A stretch of DNA of 6,093 nt from Sphingomonadales bacterium UBA658 (GCA_002299195.1 DBOA01000108.1:1-6093); one strand, 5' to 3'; counted from the stretch's first letter, positions 1 to 6,018 are shown. Made by a program: numbers and translations. Notes: generated by a model not told the origin, from the sequence alone.

Positions 1-2634
1 GGCGCGCAAAAGTTTCTGGGCGGGCAGATGTTTGTCGATGCCGGCATTCGTTACGGCAGCAATGGCATATTGCAGATTACCCGTGCGACCGTCGTTTCGC
101 CGCTATTCCGTCTGAACAGCGGCACGGGAACGTACGTTGCAGAAGGTGGCCGCATTATATTCAACGGGCTTGGCTATTCGAACCAATATGGCCCGGTGGC
201 TGTCGCGATGACCGGGACTTTTGACGATCCGGTATATCGCATCACCGCGACCAATTCGGGCTTTGGCGTTGGTCTATCCAATGTGGTCGGCGTCGTTACG
301 CAAAGCCCGCGGGGATATGCGGTCGCACTGACGGGGTTGACCGATTATGGTCCGATCAGCGGTGATGCCGATGTGCTTTCGGGCGATGGTCCCCTCACGA
401 TTGATATCCTGCGGGGCAATTTTGCGGGCATCGGCATTACCGGTCGTATCCGGCAAGCCGCGGCGGGTCCCTTTGTCGGCACGCTAACCGGCGCAGGCGC
501 AGGGTTTAACGGCACAATTGACCTTTCGGCGCAAGGCAGTTTCCAACGCGCCGTCGTGGATGCGGTGGCGTTGAATGCGGAACTCGCCGGCGCGCAAAAA
601 CTCTTTATTGGTCGCGGCATCATCAAAGCCGACGTCATTTTGTATGACAGTCCGCAGATTGTCGCGGACGTTCAGATGGAAAATGCCATTTTGAACGACG
701 TTGCGATTGCCGCCGCCCGGGCAAAGATCAACTATCGCGATGGGACAGGGACGGGGCAGATATTGGCGGAGGGCAGAAGCGAAGTGCCATTCCGCGTCGC
801 CGCCAATGCAGATTTCACCCCGCAGCTTTGGCGCATCGCTGCCAAGGGCCGGGCGAACAGTGTCGATTTCGCAACCGCTGGTCCTATCCGCATCATCCCG
901 CGCCGTGGCAGCTATGACATTTTGCCGAGCACCATCAAACTGGCGCAAGGTTCGGTTCGGTTGGCCGGAAGCTATGGCGATACGATGACGTTCCAATCAC
1001 GGTTGGATAAGGTCGACATAGCCGCATTGAATTCGCTCTTTCCCGTTCCCGGCCTGAGTGGAACGGTCACCGGAAGCATCGATTGGGCGCAAGCATCCTT
1101 GGCTGCGTTTCCGCGCGCGGATGCACGGTTGGAAATCAGCAGCTTCGTTCGCGCAAATCTGGGGTCGCGTTCGCAACCTGTCGATATCAGTCTGGTCGCG
1201 CGATTGTTGCCCGATGGCGGCAATGCGCGCGCGATTATCCGGCGGCGTGGAGCGGCTGTGGGGCGGATCCAGATTGACCTGACGCCGCTACCGCCCGGTA
1301 CCGCCAGTTGGACCGAGCGATTGCTTGCCGCGCCCTTGTCGGGTGGCGTGCGCTATAATGGTCCAGCAGATACGCTGTTTTCGCTGGCGGCTTTGGCGAA
1401 TCAGAGCCTGTCCGGAAATATCGGCGTCGCAGCGGATTTTTCGGGCCGTGTTCAAACACCGCAACTGACCGGCGTTGTCCGCGCCAATGACCTGATGTAC
1501 GAAAATGATGCTTATGGCACGCGGTTGACCAATTTGCGCATCCGCGGTCTGTTTACCAACGACCAGTTGGACGTGACCGAGCTGAGCGCAAAGGCAGGCG
1601 ATGGGACGATCAGCGGCAACGGCATTGTCAATCTGAGCTCGGCCAAAGGCTTCCCGGTTCAGCTGAACCTTGACCTCGACCGTGCACGCGTCGCCCGAAG
1701 CGAGCTGATCTCGACAACGGCAACCGGACAAATCACCGTATCAAATGCGCCGGACGGTGCCGCACTGATCCGCGGTAAGTTGCACCTGCCCGAAACGCGG
1801 TTCAAAATCATCCGACAGGGCGGGGCGAAGGTTGCAACGCTCACCGGTGTCCGCCGCAAACAGTCAATTCGCCGTCCGCGTGTGTCTGGTGATGCCGATG
1901 CGATCGCAAGCCTGCCCGGCAACTGGAAACTCGACATCGCGCTCGAAGCGCCCGGCAACTTATATGTCACCGGCATGGGGCTGGAATCCGAATGGGGCGC
2001 CAAATTGCGGATAACGGGCACCAGCGCCGCGCCGCTGATTTCGGGCGATATGGAATTGGTACGCGGCACATTGGGCTTTGCCGGACGGTCGTTCGAACTG
2101 GAAAGCGGCCGGATATCCTTCAACGGCGGCCCTGCAGCCAACCCGTCGATCCGCGTCGCTGCCGCCAGTGACGTCGACGGCACGACGGTGCGCGTGAACA
2201 TCAGGGGCACGGGCCAAAATCCGGACATCAGCTTCAGCTCGACCCCGGCATTGCCGCAGGATGAGATTATGGCGCGCATATTGTTTGGCAATTCGATTGG
2301 CGAACTGTCCGCAATTCAGGCGGTGCAATTGGCAGGATCGCTGAACAATTTGCGTGGCGGGCCGGGCGGGCTTAATCCACTTGGCGTGCTGCAGTCGGCA
2401 ACGGGACTGGACCGGCTGCGTATATTGGGCGCAGATGACATCACGGGGCGCGGTATGGCGGTGGCTTTTGGCCAATATATTACCAATGATGTCTATGTCG
2501 AAATCGTCACCGACGCGCGGGGCTATACGGCAACGCAACTGGAAATCAGCCTGACGCCCGCGCTTTCGATCTTAAGCCAGATCGGCAGCGGTGGAACGTC
2601 CAACGTCAATGTGCGGTATAAAAAGGATTATTGA
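1..2634 (+). CDS. tamB: TamB, translocation and assembly module inner membrane component (C-terminal part, 5' truncated by window)
   Basis: The frame is open from base 1, ahead of the first ATG at 28, so this is the 3' part of a longer gene: 877 codons are visible, while alphaproteobacterial TamB proteins are usually well over 1000 residues. TamB is anchored in the inner membrane by an N-terminal helix (not in this window) and spans the periplasm as a long beta-taco; with TamA it acts in outer-membrane protein assembly and envelope lipid transport. The visible protein is a long run of beta-rich repeats with many short G/N/D turns. The conserved TamB C-terminal domain (DUF490) starts near residue 642 (WKLDIALEAPGNLYVTG), contains the hallmark FELESGRISFNGG around 699-710, and LPQDEIMARILFG near 751, and ends in NVRYKKDY. 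No frameshift is seen. The stop overlaps the start of the next gene by one base, implying an operon. Family assignment is very secure; the upstream partner tamA is only inferred. Confidence 0.93.
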   Translation, partial: GAQKFLGGQMFVDAGIRYGSNGILQITRATVVSPLFRLNSGTGTYVAEGGRIIFNGLGYSNQYGPVAVAMTGTFDDPVYRITATNSGFGVGLSNVVGVVTQSPRGYAVALTGLTDYGPISGDADVLSGDGPLTIDILRGNFAGIGITGRIRQAAAGPFVGTLTGAGAGFNGTIDLSAQGSFQRAVVDAVALNAELAGAQKLFIGRGIIKADVILYDSPQIVADVQMENAILNDVAIAAARAKINYRDGTGTGQILAEGRSEVPFRVAANADFTPQLWRIAAKGRANSVDFATAGPIRIIPRRGSYDILPSTIKLAQGSVRLAGSYGDTMTFQSRLDKVDIAALNSLFPVPGLSGTVTGSIDWAQASLAAFPRADARLEISSFVRANLGSRSQPVDISLVARLLPDGGNARAIIRRRGAAVGRIQIDLTPLPPGTASWTERLLAAPLSGGVRYNGPADTLFSLAALANQSLSGNIGVAADFSGRVQTPQLTGVVRANDLMYENDAYGTRLTNLRIRGLFTNDQLDVTELSAKAGDGTISGNGIVNLSSAKGFPVQLNLDLDRARVARSELISTTATGQITVSNAPDGAALIRGKLHLPETRFKIIRQGGAKVATLTGVRRKQSIRRPRVSGDADAIASLPGNWKLDIALEAPGNLYVTGMGLESEWGAKLRITGTSAAPLISGDMELVRGTLGFAGRSFELESGRISFNGGPAANPSIRVAAASDVDGTTVRVNIRGTGQNPDISFSSTPALPQDEIMARILFGNSIGELSAIQAVQLAGSLNNLRGGPGGLNPLGVLQSATGLDRLRILGADDITGRGMAVAFGQYITNDVYVEIVTDARGYTATQLEISLTPALSILSQIGSGGTSNVNVRYKKDY
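2623..2627 (+). promoter_or_regulatory. Shine-Dalgarno for the tamB-linked lipoprotein gene
   Basis: AAGGA lies inside the last codons of tamB, six bases ahead of the ATG at 2634. It decides the start of the small overlapping gene and supports its being translated. Confidence 0.6.
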
Positions 2635-2804
2635 TGCGTCTTGTTTCGTGCATTTTGTTGCTCACGCTGGCCGGATGTCAGAAGGATTTTGACAGCCAGT
2701 ATGCCCAAACCGAACGCAAGGTGAAGGCGGCCGAGGCCAAGATTGACGCGGAAATGGCGAAGGAAGCCAAAAGGGAGCCCGGCGAAGTTTCCAAATCCAA
2801 CTAA
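2634..2804 (+). CDS. Small tamB-linked lipoprotein, 56 aa, function unknown
   Basis: The ATG shares its A with the tamB TGA stop (TGATG), with AAGGA six bases upstream, so translational coupling with tamB is likely. The product starts MRLVSCILLLTLAGC: a short basic start, a hydrophobic stretch, and a lipobox LAGC with the lipid-modified cysteine at residue 15. Position +2 is Gln rather than Asp, which by the Lol sorting rule favours the outer membrane. The mature part is only 42 residues, with a charged Ala/Lys/Glu-rich run from about residue 24 to 48 that looks like one amphipathic or extended helix, then a short polar tail ending KSN. No enzyme motif is present. I do not recognise a named family. 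From context it may serve the TAM complex or simply ride on its transcript; the first is a guess. Lipoprotein status is well supported, function is not. Confidence 0.8.
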   Translation: MRLVSCILLLTLAGCQKDFDSQYAQTERKVKAAEAKIDAEMAKEAKREPGEVSKSN

Positions 2805-2808
2805 TCTA

Positions 2809-2825
2809 TGCGCTTTTGTGGCGCA
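2809..2825 (+). terminator. Weak stem-loop after the tamB-lipoprotein unit
   Basis: TGCGC and GCGCA can pair across a seven-base loop (TTTTGTG) five bases after the lipoprotein stop. The stem is only five pairs and no T tract follows directly, so it is at best a weak or Rho-assisted end of the tamB transcript. Read-through into the next gene is possible. Confidence 0.25.
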
Positions 2826-2864
2826 CCCCTTCACATTTTGGTTAACCGGTCCTAACAGATACCT

Positions 2865-3536
2865 ATGTGGCATCTCCATCAATATCCGCTGTGTCCGTTT
2901 TCGCGTAAGGTACGACTGCTTTTGGGTGAAAAGGGTGTGCCGTACAGCCTTGTGCGCGAAAATCCGTGGGAACAGCGCGACGAATTTCTGCACATGAACC
3001 CCGCCGGACGCACGCCGGTGATGCGCGATCCGGAACGCAATATCACCTTGGTCGATTCGGTCGCGATTTCAGAATATATCGATGAAACCGTCGCGACTAA
3101 TCCGATGATCACAGGCACTGCGCAATATCGCGCCGAAACACGCCGGCTGGTCGCGTGGTTTGACGAACAATTTTATGGCGATGTGACGCAGCCGCTTCTG
3201 CACGAACGGATGAAAAAGCGCCTGATCGACCGGCAGCCGCCCGAGTCCAAAATATTGCGTGAAGCGATGAAGCTGGCCAACGGGCATCTCGATTATATCG
3301 ATTACCTGATTGACCACCGTGCATGGCTGTCCGGCGCGGTCATGAGCATGGCCGATCTTGCCGCGGCCGCACAAATTTCGGTCGCCGATTATCTTGGCGG
3401 AATTGACTGGACAGGGCATGAGCAGACCAAGGCGTGGTATGCGATGTTCAAGTCGCGCCCAAGCTTCCGCCCATTATTGTCCGAACGGATGGAAGTCATC
3501 ACCCCGCCCAAACATTATGAGCAGGTGGATTTTTAG
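2865..3536 (+). CDS. fzlA: Glutathione S-transferase-fold protein, FzlA-like (FtsZ-associated division regulator)
   Basis: The 223-residue product has the two-domain GST fold. The thioredoxin-like N-terminal domain spans about 1-80, with YPLCPFSRKVRL (7-18), the cis-proline in NPAGRTPV (Pro51) and the acidic-Ser pair DS at 64-65. The all-helical C-terminal domain spans about 88-205, with the SMADLAAAAQISVADYL capping helix at 161-177. The protein ends in a conserved-looking tail, TPPKHYEQVDF (213-223). In Caulobacter, FzlA is a GST-fold protein that binds FtsZ filaments, curves them and helps activate FtsWI-driven septal wall synthesis; its C-terminal tail is needed for function and it is not a known detoxifying enzyme. 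The tail and the CPFSRKVR start are my reasons for favouring FzlA over a catalytic GST; the match is from memory, so a generic GST remains possible. The ATG fits the first beta strand. No Shine-Dalgarno is visible before it. It lies 60 bases after the lipoprotein gene, same strand. Confidence 0.8.
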   Translation: MWHLHQYPLCPFSRKVRLLLGEKGVPYSLVRENPWEQRDEFLHMNPAGRTPVMRDPERNITLVDSVAISEYIDETVATNPMITGTAQYRAETRRLVAWFDEQFYGDVTQPLLHERMKKRLIDRQPPESKILREAMKLANGHLDYIDYLIDHRAWLSGAVMSMADLAAAAQISVADYLGGIDWTGHEQTKAWYAMFKSRPSFRPLLSERMEVITPPKHYEQVDF

Positions 3537-3547
3537 GCTTCTGCCAA

Positions 3548-3561
3548 CGCGACCAGTCGCG
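3548..3561. repeat. Inverted repeat between two convergent genes
   Basis: CGCGAC-CA-GTCGCG is an inverted repeat in the 50-base gap between the converging fzlA-like gene and the four-helix membrane protein gene. As RNA it would form five pairs around a CCAG or CTGG loop. No T tract follows on either strand, so a role as bidirectional terminator is only possible, not shown. Confidence 0.3.
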
Positions 3562-3586
3562 CCATCGCCTCCCGTTTCGGAAAAAT

Positions 3587-4012
3587 TCAGGCCAGCCAGC
3601 CCTTGCGTTGCCAGTGCCGTGATAGCTGCCATTGCAACACTGCCATCACGATGATGAACATGGGGAAGGCGAGTATGGCGATGTCGGTTTGCGCGCCACT
3701 GGCGATCAAGAAGGGATAGCTGAACTGGATGATGATCGCGATCAGGCTGAATGAAAAAGCGAGCGGTGCCCAAAATTTTCTTAGGATCAGGCCGATGGCG
3801 CCAAGCGTTCCGACGCCAACGCCGATGGCATAAGCCGCCCACGCCCAGCCCGGCATCGATAGCCATAAATCACGCTCAATCTGCGGCAGCGCGGCGATGT
3901 CGGCGGCTGTCATCGTCCACTGGCTGACAAAGGCGCCGACGCCCATCAGGTTCCAGAGCAGAAAGAGGATGCTGACCCAAGTCAGCCAGCGTGGTGTGGT
4001 CATTGCATTCAT
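3587..4012 (-). CDS. Small four-helix integral membrane protein, function unknown
   Basis: I choose the ATG at 4012 (MNAMTTPRWLTW, 141 aa), because GGAG sits seven bases ahead of it. The in-frame ATG at 4018 is too close to that site, and the longer upstream reading to 4096 adds an atypical, non-membrane leader overlapping the promoter. Four hydrophobic segments are clear: about 11-30 (contains LLWNLMGVGAFV), 56-77 (WAWAAYAIGVGVGTLGAIGLIL), 82-103 (APLAFSFSLIAIIIQFSY) and 110-130. A polar loop, QWTMTAADIAALPQIERDLW, lies between helices 1 and 2, and the C-terminus is basic (SRHWQRKGW). The pattern 'LLWNLMGV...PxWA..A.A..VG.LG...LLLRKxWA' recalls a widespread small membrane family often labelled hypothetical or 'sugar transporter'; I know of no proven function and would not use that label. 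Transcribed alone, divergently from comM and convergent with fzlA. Confidence 0.85.
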   Translation of the reverse strand: MNAMTTPRWLTWVSILFLLWNLMGVGAFVSQWTMTAADIAALPQIERDLWLSMPGWAWAAYAIGVGVGTLGAIGLILRKFWAPLAFSFSLIAIIIQFSYPFLIASGAQTDIAILAFPMFIIVMAVLQWQLSRHWQRKGWLA

Positions 4013-4019
4013 GTACATG

Positions 4020-4023
4020 CTCC
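4020..4023 (-). promoter_or_regulatory. Shine-Dalgarno deciding the start of the four-helix membrane protein
   Basis: Read on the minus strand, GGAG lies seven bases before the ATG at 4012 and only one base before the ATG at 4018. This spacing selects the 4012 start. Confidence 0.55.
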
Positions 4024-4075
4024 AGTTGCGCTGATGCGCAGTGCAGAGAAGGGGGCGACTCGGGGCCGTGTAAAA

Positions 4076-4103
4076 AGCATAGCAATTGGTCGGCATCTAT
4101 CAA
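4076..4103 (-). promoter_or_regulatory. Putative sigma70 promoter for the four-helix membrane protein gene
   Basis: On the minus strand TTGATA (4103-4098) and TATGCT (4081-4076) are separated by 16 bases. Each hexamer keeps most consensus positions. Transcription would begin near 4069, giving an untranslated leader of roughly 57 bases that includes a small TGCGC-TGAT-GCGCA hairpin (4027-4040, plus-strand reading) just ahead of the ribosome site. It matches the gene position well; prediction is by eye. Confidence 0.45.
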
Positions 4104-4177
4104 TCCAGCCATGACCTTCGCGTGGTGTAACCGCACCGGACGAAAATGGTTTCGGCGCAGATTTGATATGCCAACGC

Positions 4178-4189
4178 TTCGTATACGAA
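4178..4189. promoter_or_regulatory. Perfect 12-bp palindrome, possible operator upstream of comM
   Basis: TTCGTATACGAA is a perfect 12-base palindrome containing TATACG, a -10-like hexamer, on both strands. An AT-centred dyad of this kind, about 135 bases ahead of the comM start in a divergent region, could be a repressor site. No neighbouring regulator gene is present to suggest which family would bind. Confidence 0.3.
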
Positions 4190-4248
4190 CCGGCAGCGGT
4201 TGCCCTGCGCAGGATTTTTCGCGCATCGGATGCTTGTCGACTGCTGGA

Positions 4249-4260
4249 CCGGTCGACCGG
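4249..4260. repeat. Perfect 12-bp palindrome close to the comM start
   Basis: CCGGTCGACCGG is a perfect palindrome about 64 bases before the comM start codon. It could be a protein-binding dyad or a hairpin in the comM leader; its GC richness makes chance more likely than for the TTCGTATACGAA site. Confidence 0.3.
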
Positions 4261-4312
4261 ACCTCCGCTGCAGCTTCATCCCAGTGCGGCGGGGGTCCAT
4301 AATGGGTCATGC

Positions 4313-4316
4313 GGGG
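4313..4316 (+). promoter_or_regulatory. Shine-Dalgarno deciding the comM start
   Basis: GGGG lies seven bases before the ATG at 4324. The alternative in-frame ATG at 4309 has only GGG two bases ahead, too close to serve, so 4324 is preferred. Confidence 0.45.
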
Positions 4317-4323
4317 TAACAAT

Positions 4324-5832
4324 ATGGTGTCGATAGTCTCGACGGTTGCCTATCTCGGGCTCGAAGCACGCAGCGTTGAGGTACAATGTCAGGTCGCACC
4401 CGGCGTGGTGAGTTTCGCGGTCGTGGGACTGCCGGACAAGGCCGTGGCCGAAAGCCGCGAGCGTGTGCGCGCCGCGATTTCCGCACTCGGACTTGCGCTG
4501 CCCCCAAAACGCATCACCATCAACCTGTCGCCTGCGGACTTACCCAAGGAAGGGTCGCATTATGACTTGCCCATTGCGTTGGCCTTATTGGGTGCGATGG
4601 GGTTGGTCGATGCAGAGACGCTGGCCCAATATGTCGTGGTGGGGGAGCTTGGGCTGGATGGCCGCGTTGCGGCGTCACCCGGAGTGCTCCTCGCGGCGCT
4701 GCACGCATCATCACGCGGCATGGGGTTGATATGTCCGGCAGTGCAGGGGTCCGAAGCGGCGTGGGCCGGCGAGATTGAAGTGATCGCCGCGCCGGATTTG
4801 CTTGGGCTGCTGAATCATCTGAAGGGCCAATCGCTGTTGCGGAGCCCCGAACCCGGCATCGCCGAACCGCGCAAAGCTGGTCCCGACATGAAAATGGTGA
4901 AGGGGCAGGAAACCGCCAAGCGCGCGCTTGAGATCGCGGCGGCGGGTGGTCACAATTTGTGCATGGTTGGGCCGCCGGGTGCGGGCAAGTCGCTGTTGGC
5001 GTCGTGCATGCTGGGTATATTGCCCGAACTGACGCCCGCCGAAGCGCTGGAAGTGTCGATGATTGCATCGGTTGCCGGAACGTTGGAAGGCGGGCGGTTG
5101 ATGCGCACACGGCCATTCCGCGCGCCGCACCACAGCGCCTCCATGCCGGCGTTGGTCGGTGGCGGTCTGCGCATTCGGCCCGGCGAAGTGAGCCTTGCGC
5201 ATCTGGGCGTGCTGTTTCTGGATGAGCTGCCCGAATTTCAGCGCGCTGTGCTCGATAGCTTGCGGCAACCGCTTGAAACCCGTGAAGTCAGCATTGCACG
5301 CGCGAACAGCCATGTGACATTCCCCGCCAATGTGCAGCTGGTTGCTGCCATGAACCCGTGCCGTTGCGGGCATTTGGGCGATGCTGCTTTGGCGTGTAGC
5401 CGCGCTCCGCGCTGCGCCGCAGATTATCAGGCAAAGATATCGGGACCGTTGCTGGATCGCATCGATCTGCATGTGGAAGTGCAGGCGGTGAGTGCGGCAG
5501 ACCTCGTCCTGCCGCCGCCTAGCGAAGGATCGGCCGAGGTTGCGGCGCGCGTTGATGCCGCGCGCCATGTGCAAAGCGCGCGTCTGGCGGGGACTGGCCT
5601 GCGCACCAATGCGGATTTGGACGGTGATGCGCTCGCCGCCTTTGCCAGCCCTGATGCCGCTGGTCAGAAATTGCTGGCGCAAGCGGCAGAGCCAATGCGG
5701 TTATCCGCGCGCGGTTACACGCGCATCTTGCGGGTCGCCCGAACGATTGCCGATCTTGCAGGCTCGAGCGACGTTGGCCGCATCCATATCGCAGAGGCGC
5801 TGAGTTACCGCAGGCAAGCGCCGCGTAACTGA
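4324..5832 (+). CDS. comM: ComM/YifB family AAA+ ATPase (Mg chelatase-like), DNA branch-migration helicase
   Basis: The 502-residue product is full length for the family. Residues 1 to about 165 form the Lon-protease-like N-terminal domain, with VVGLPDKAVAESRERVRAAI and the INLSPADLPKEGSHYDLPIAL stretch. The AAA+ core follows: Walker A GPPGAGKS at 216-223, Walker B VLFLDE with Asp300 and Glu301, and LLDRIDLHVE with Arg379 as a likely arginine-finger or sensor. Cys346, Cys348, Cys358 and Cys364 in NPCRCGH...C...C look like the small metal-binding insert of the family. The Mg-chelatase C-terminal domain (from about 410) includes SARGYTRILRVARTIADL and ends IAEALSYRRQ. In Vibrio cholerae, ComM is a hexameric helicase that extends branch migration when single-stranded DNA is integrated during natural transformation; other bacteria keep it without known competence. 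The 4324 start gives the usual MVSIVSTVAYLGLEA beginning; 4309 would add five residues. It stands alone, with no competence gene nearby. Confidence 0.95.
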   Translation: MVSIVSTVAYLGLEARSVEVQCQVAPGVVSFAVVGLPDKAVAESRERVRAAISALGLALPPKRITINLSPADLPKEGSHYDLPIALALLGAMGLVDAETLAQYVVVGELGLDGRVAASPGVLLAALHASSRGMGLICPAVQGSEAAWAGEIEVIAAPDLLGLLNHLKGQSLLRSPEPGIAEPRKAGPDMKMVKGQETAKRALEIAAAGGHNLCMVGPPGAGKSLLASCMLGILPELTPAEALEVSMIASVAGTLEGGRLMRTRPFRAPHHSASMPALVGGGLRIRPGEVSLAHLGVLFLDELPEFQRAVLDSLRQPLETREVSIARANSHVTFPANVQLVAAMNPCRCGHLGDAALACSRAPRCAADYQAKISGPLLDRIDLHVEVQAVSAADLVLPPPSEGSAEVAARVDAARHVQSARLAGTGLRTNADLDGDALAAFASPDAAGQKLLAQAAEPMRLSARGYTRILRVARTIADLAGSSDVGRIHIAEALSYRRQAPRN

Positions 5833-5863
5833 GTTTAAGTTATGGGGGGTGGCAGATTTCCCG

Positions 5864-5875
5864 GGCGCGCGCGCC
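5864..5875. repeat. GC-only palindrome with alternating GC run after comM
   Basis: GGCGCGCGCGCC is a perfect 12-base palindrome with a 10-base alternating GC core, inside a GC-rich patch running to about 5880 and directly preceded by CCCGGG. It could form a hairpin at the end of the comM transcript, but A6 rather than T6 follows on the plus strand. On the minus strand it lies just beyond the tRNA-Leu 3' end and its T6 run. It is also Z-DNA-prone by composition. Confidence 0.4.
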
Positions 5876-5885
5876 GCGCGTCGAG

Positions 5886-5891
5886 AAAAAA
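5886..5891 (-). terminator. T6 run immediately after tRNA-Leu
   Basis: On the minus strand the tRNA CCA end is followed after two bases by six T residues. With the tRNA T-arm and acceptor as the structured element, this could end transcription or mark the 3' trailer. A GC-rich hairpin-forming patch lies further downstream. Functional assignment is an inference. Confidence 0.35.
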
Positions 5892-5893
5892 TG

Positions 5894-5979
5894 TGGTGCG
5901 GATGGCGGGACTCGAACCCGCACGCCCAAAAGGACAACAGATTTTAAGTCTGTAGCGTCTACCATTCCGCCACATCCGC
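5894..5979 (-). tRNA. tRNA-Leu, anticodon UAA, CCA encoded
   Basis: Read on the minus strand, all arms fold. The acceptor is GCGGATG with CATCCGC, discriminator A, then an encoded CCA (5896-5894). The D stem is GCG/CGC around a loop containing GG. The anticodon stem is ACAGA/TCTGT with loop CTTAAAA, giving anticodon TAA at plus positions 5944-5946. A long class II variable arm pairs GTCC with GGGC across a T-rich loop. The T arm is GCGGG-TTCGAGT-CCCGC. The long variable arm and the UAA anticodon make it leucine, reading UUA and wobble UUG codons. The gene is convergent with comM and follows ihfB on the same strand. Confidence 0.96.
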
Positions 5980-5988
5980 ATGACATTG

Positions 5989-6017
5989 CGCAGACAGCAT
6001 TACGTCCGCACGGTCAA
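5989..6017 (-). promoter_or_regulatory. Possible promoter for tRNA-Leu
   Basis: On the minus strand TTGACC (6017-6012) is a good -35 hexamer, and a spacing of 17 bases leads to TCTGCG (5994-5989), a poor -10. The position is right, since transcription would start a few bases before the tRNA 5' end at 5979. Only the -35 is convincing; co-transcription from ihfB is the alternative. Confidence 0.3.
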
Positions 6018-6018
6018 G

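Larger units (their letters stand above)
4013..4323. other. Divergent intergenic region between the membrane protein gene and comM
   Basis: About 310 bases with no convincing gene. Reading frames that cross it in either direction lack a ribosome site, family resemblance or plausible composition. The left part carries the promoter and leader of the minus-strand membrane protein gene. The right part holds three perfect palindromes (4178-4189, 4204-4213, 4249-4260) and must contain the comM promoter, though I could not pick a convincing -35/-10 pair for it. Confidence 0.6.

Noticed and set aside
1659..2291. Minus-strand reading frame (210 codons) opposite tamB, and similar ones at 484-996 and 1960-2538
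   Set aside because: All lie opposite the conserved TamB frame, with no ribosome site or family resemblance; they are composition shadows.
28..2634. Treating the ATG at 28 as the true start of tamB
   Set aside because: The same frame is open through base 1 (GAQKFLGGQ precedes Met) and the protein lacks the N-terminal membrane anchor, so the gene is cut by the window edge.
2840..2850. GGTTAACC and overlapping ACCGGT palindromes upstream of the FzlA-like gene
   Set aside because: Short six- to eight-base palindromes are common by chance and no second copy or half-site spacing supports an operator.
4027..4040. TGCGC-TGAT-GCGCA hairpin in the leader of the membrane protein gene as a riboswitch or thermometer
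   Set aside because: A single five-pair stem next to the ribosome site does not sequester it and no conserved riboswitch elements are visible.
4013..4096. Extended N-terminus of the four-helix protein starting at 4096
   Set aside because: The extra 28 residues contain no plausible signal, would start upstream of the best -10 element, and lack a ribosome site; GGAG before 4012 gives a better start.
3876..4322. Minus-strand frame covering the intergenic region and the start of the membrane protein gene
   Set aside because: It overlaps the real membrane protein in another frame, is rich in Arg, His and Pro without any motif, and ignores the promoter and ribosome site at 4076-4103 and 4020-4023.
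4711..5682. Long minus-strand reading frame (323 codons) opposite comM
   Set aside because: It is antisense to a clearly conserved AAA+ gene, rich in Arg, Gln and His as expected for a shadow of GC-rich coding DNA, and has no domain signature.
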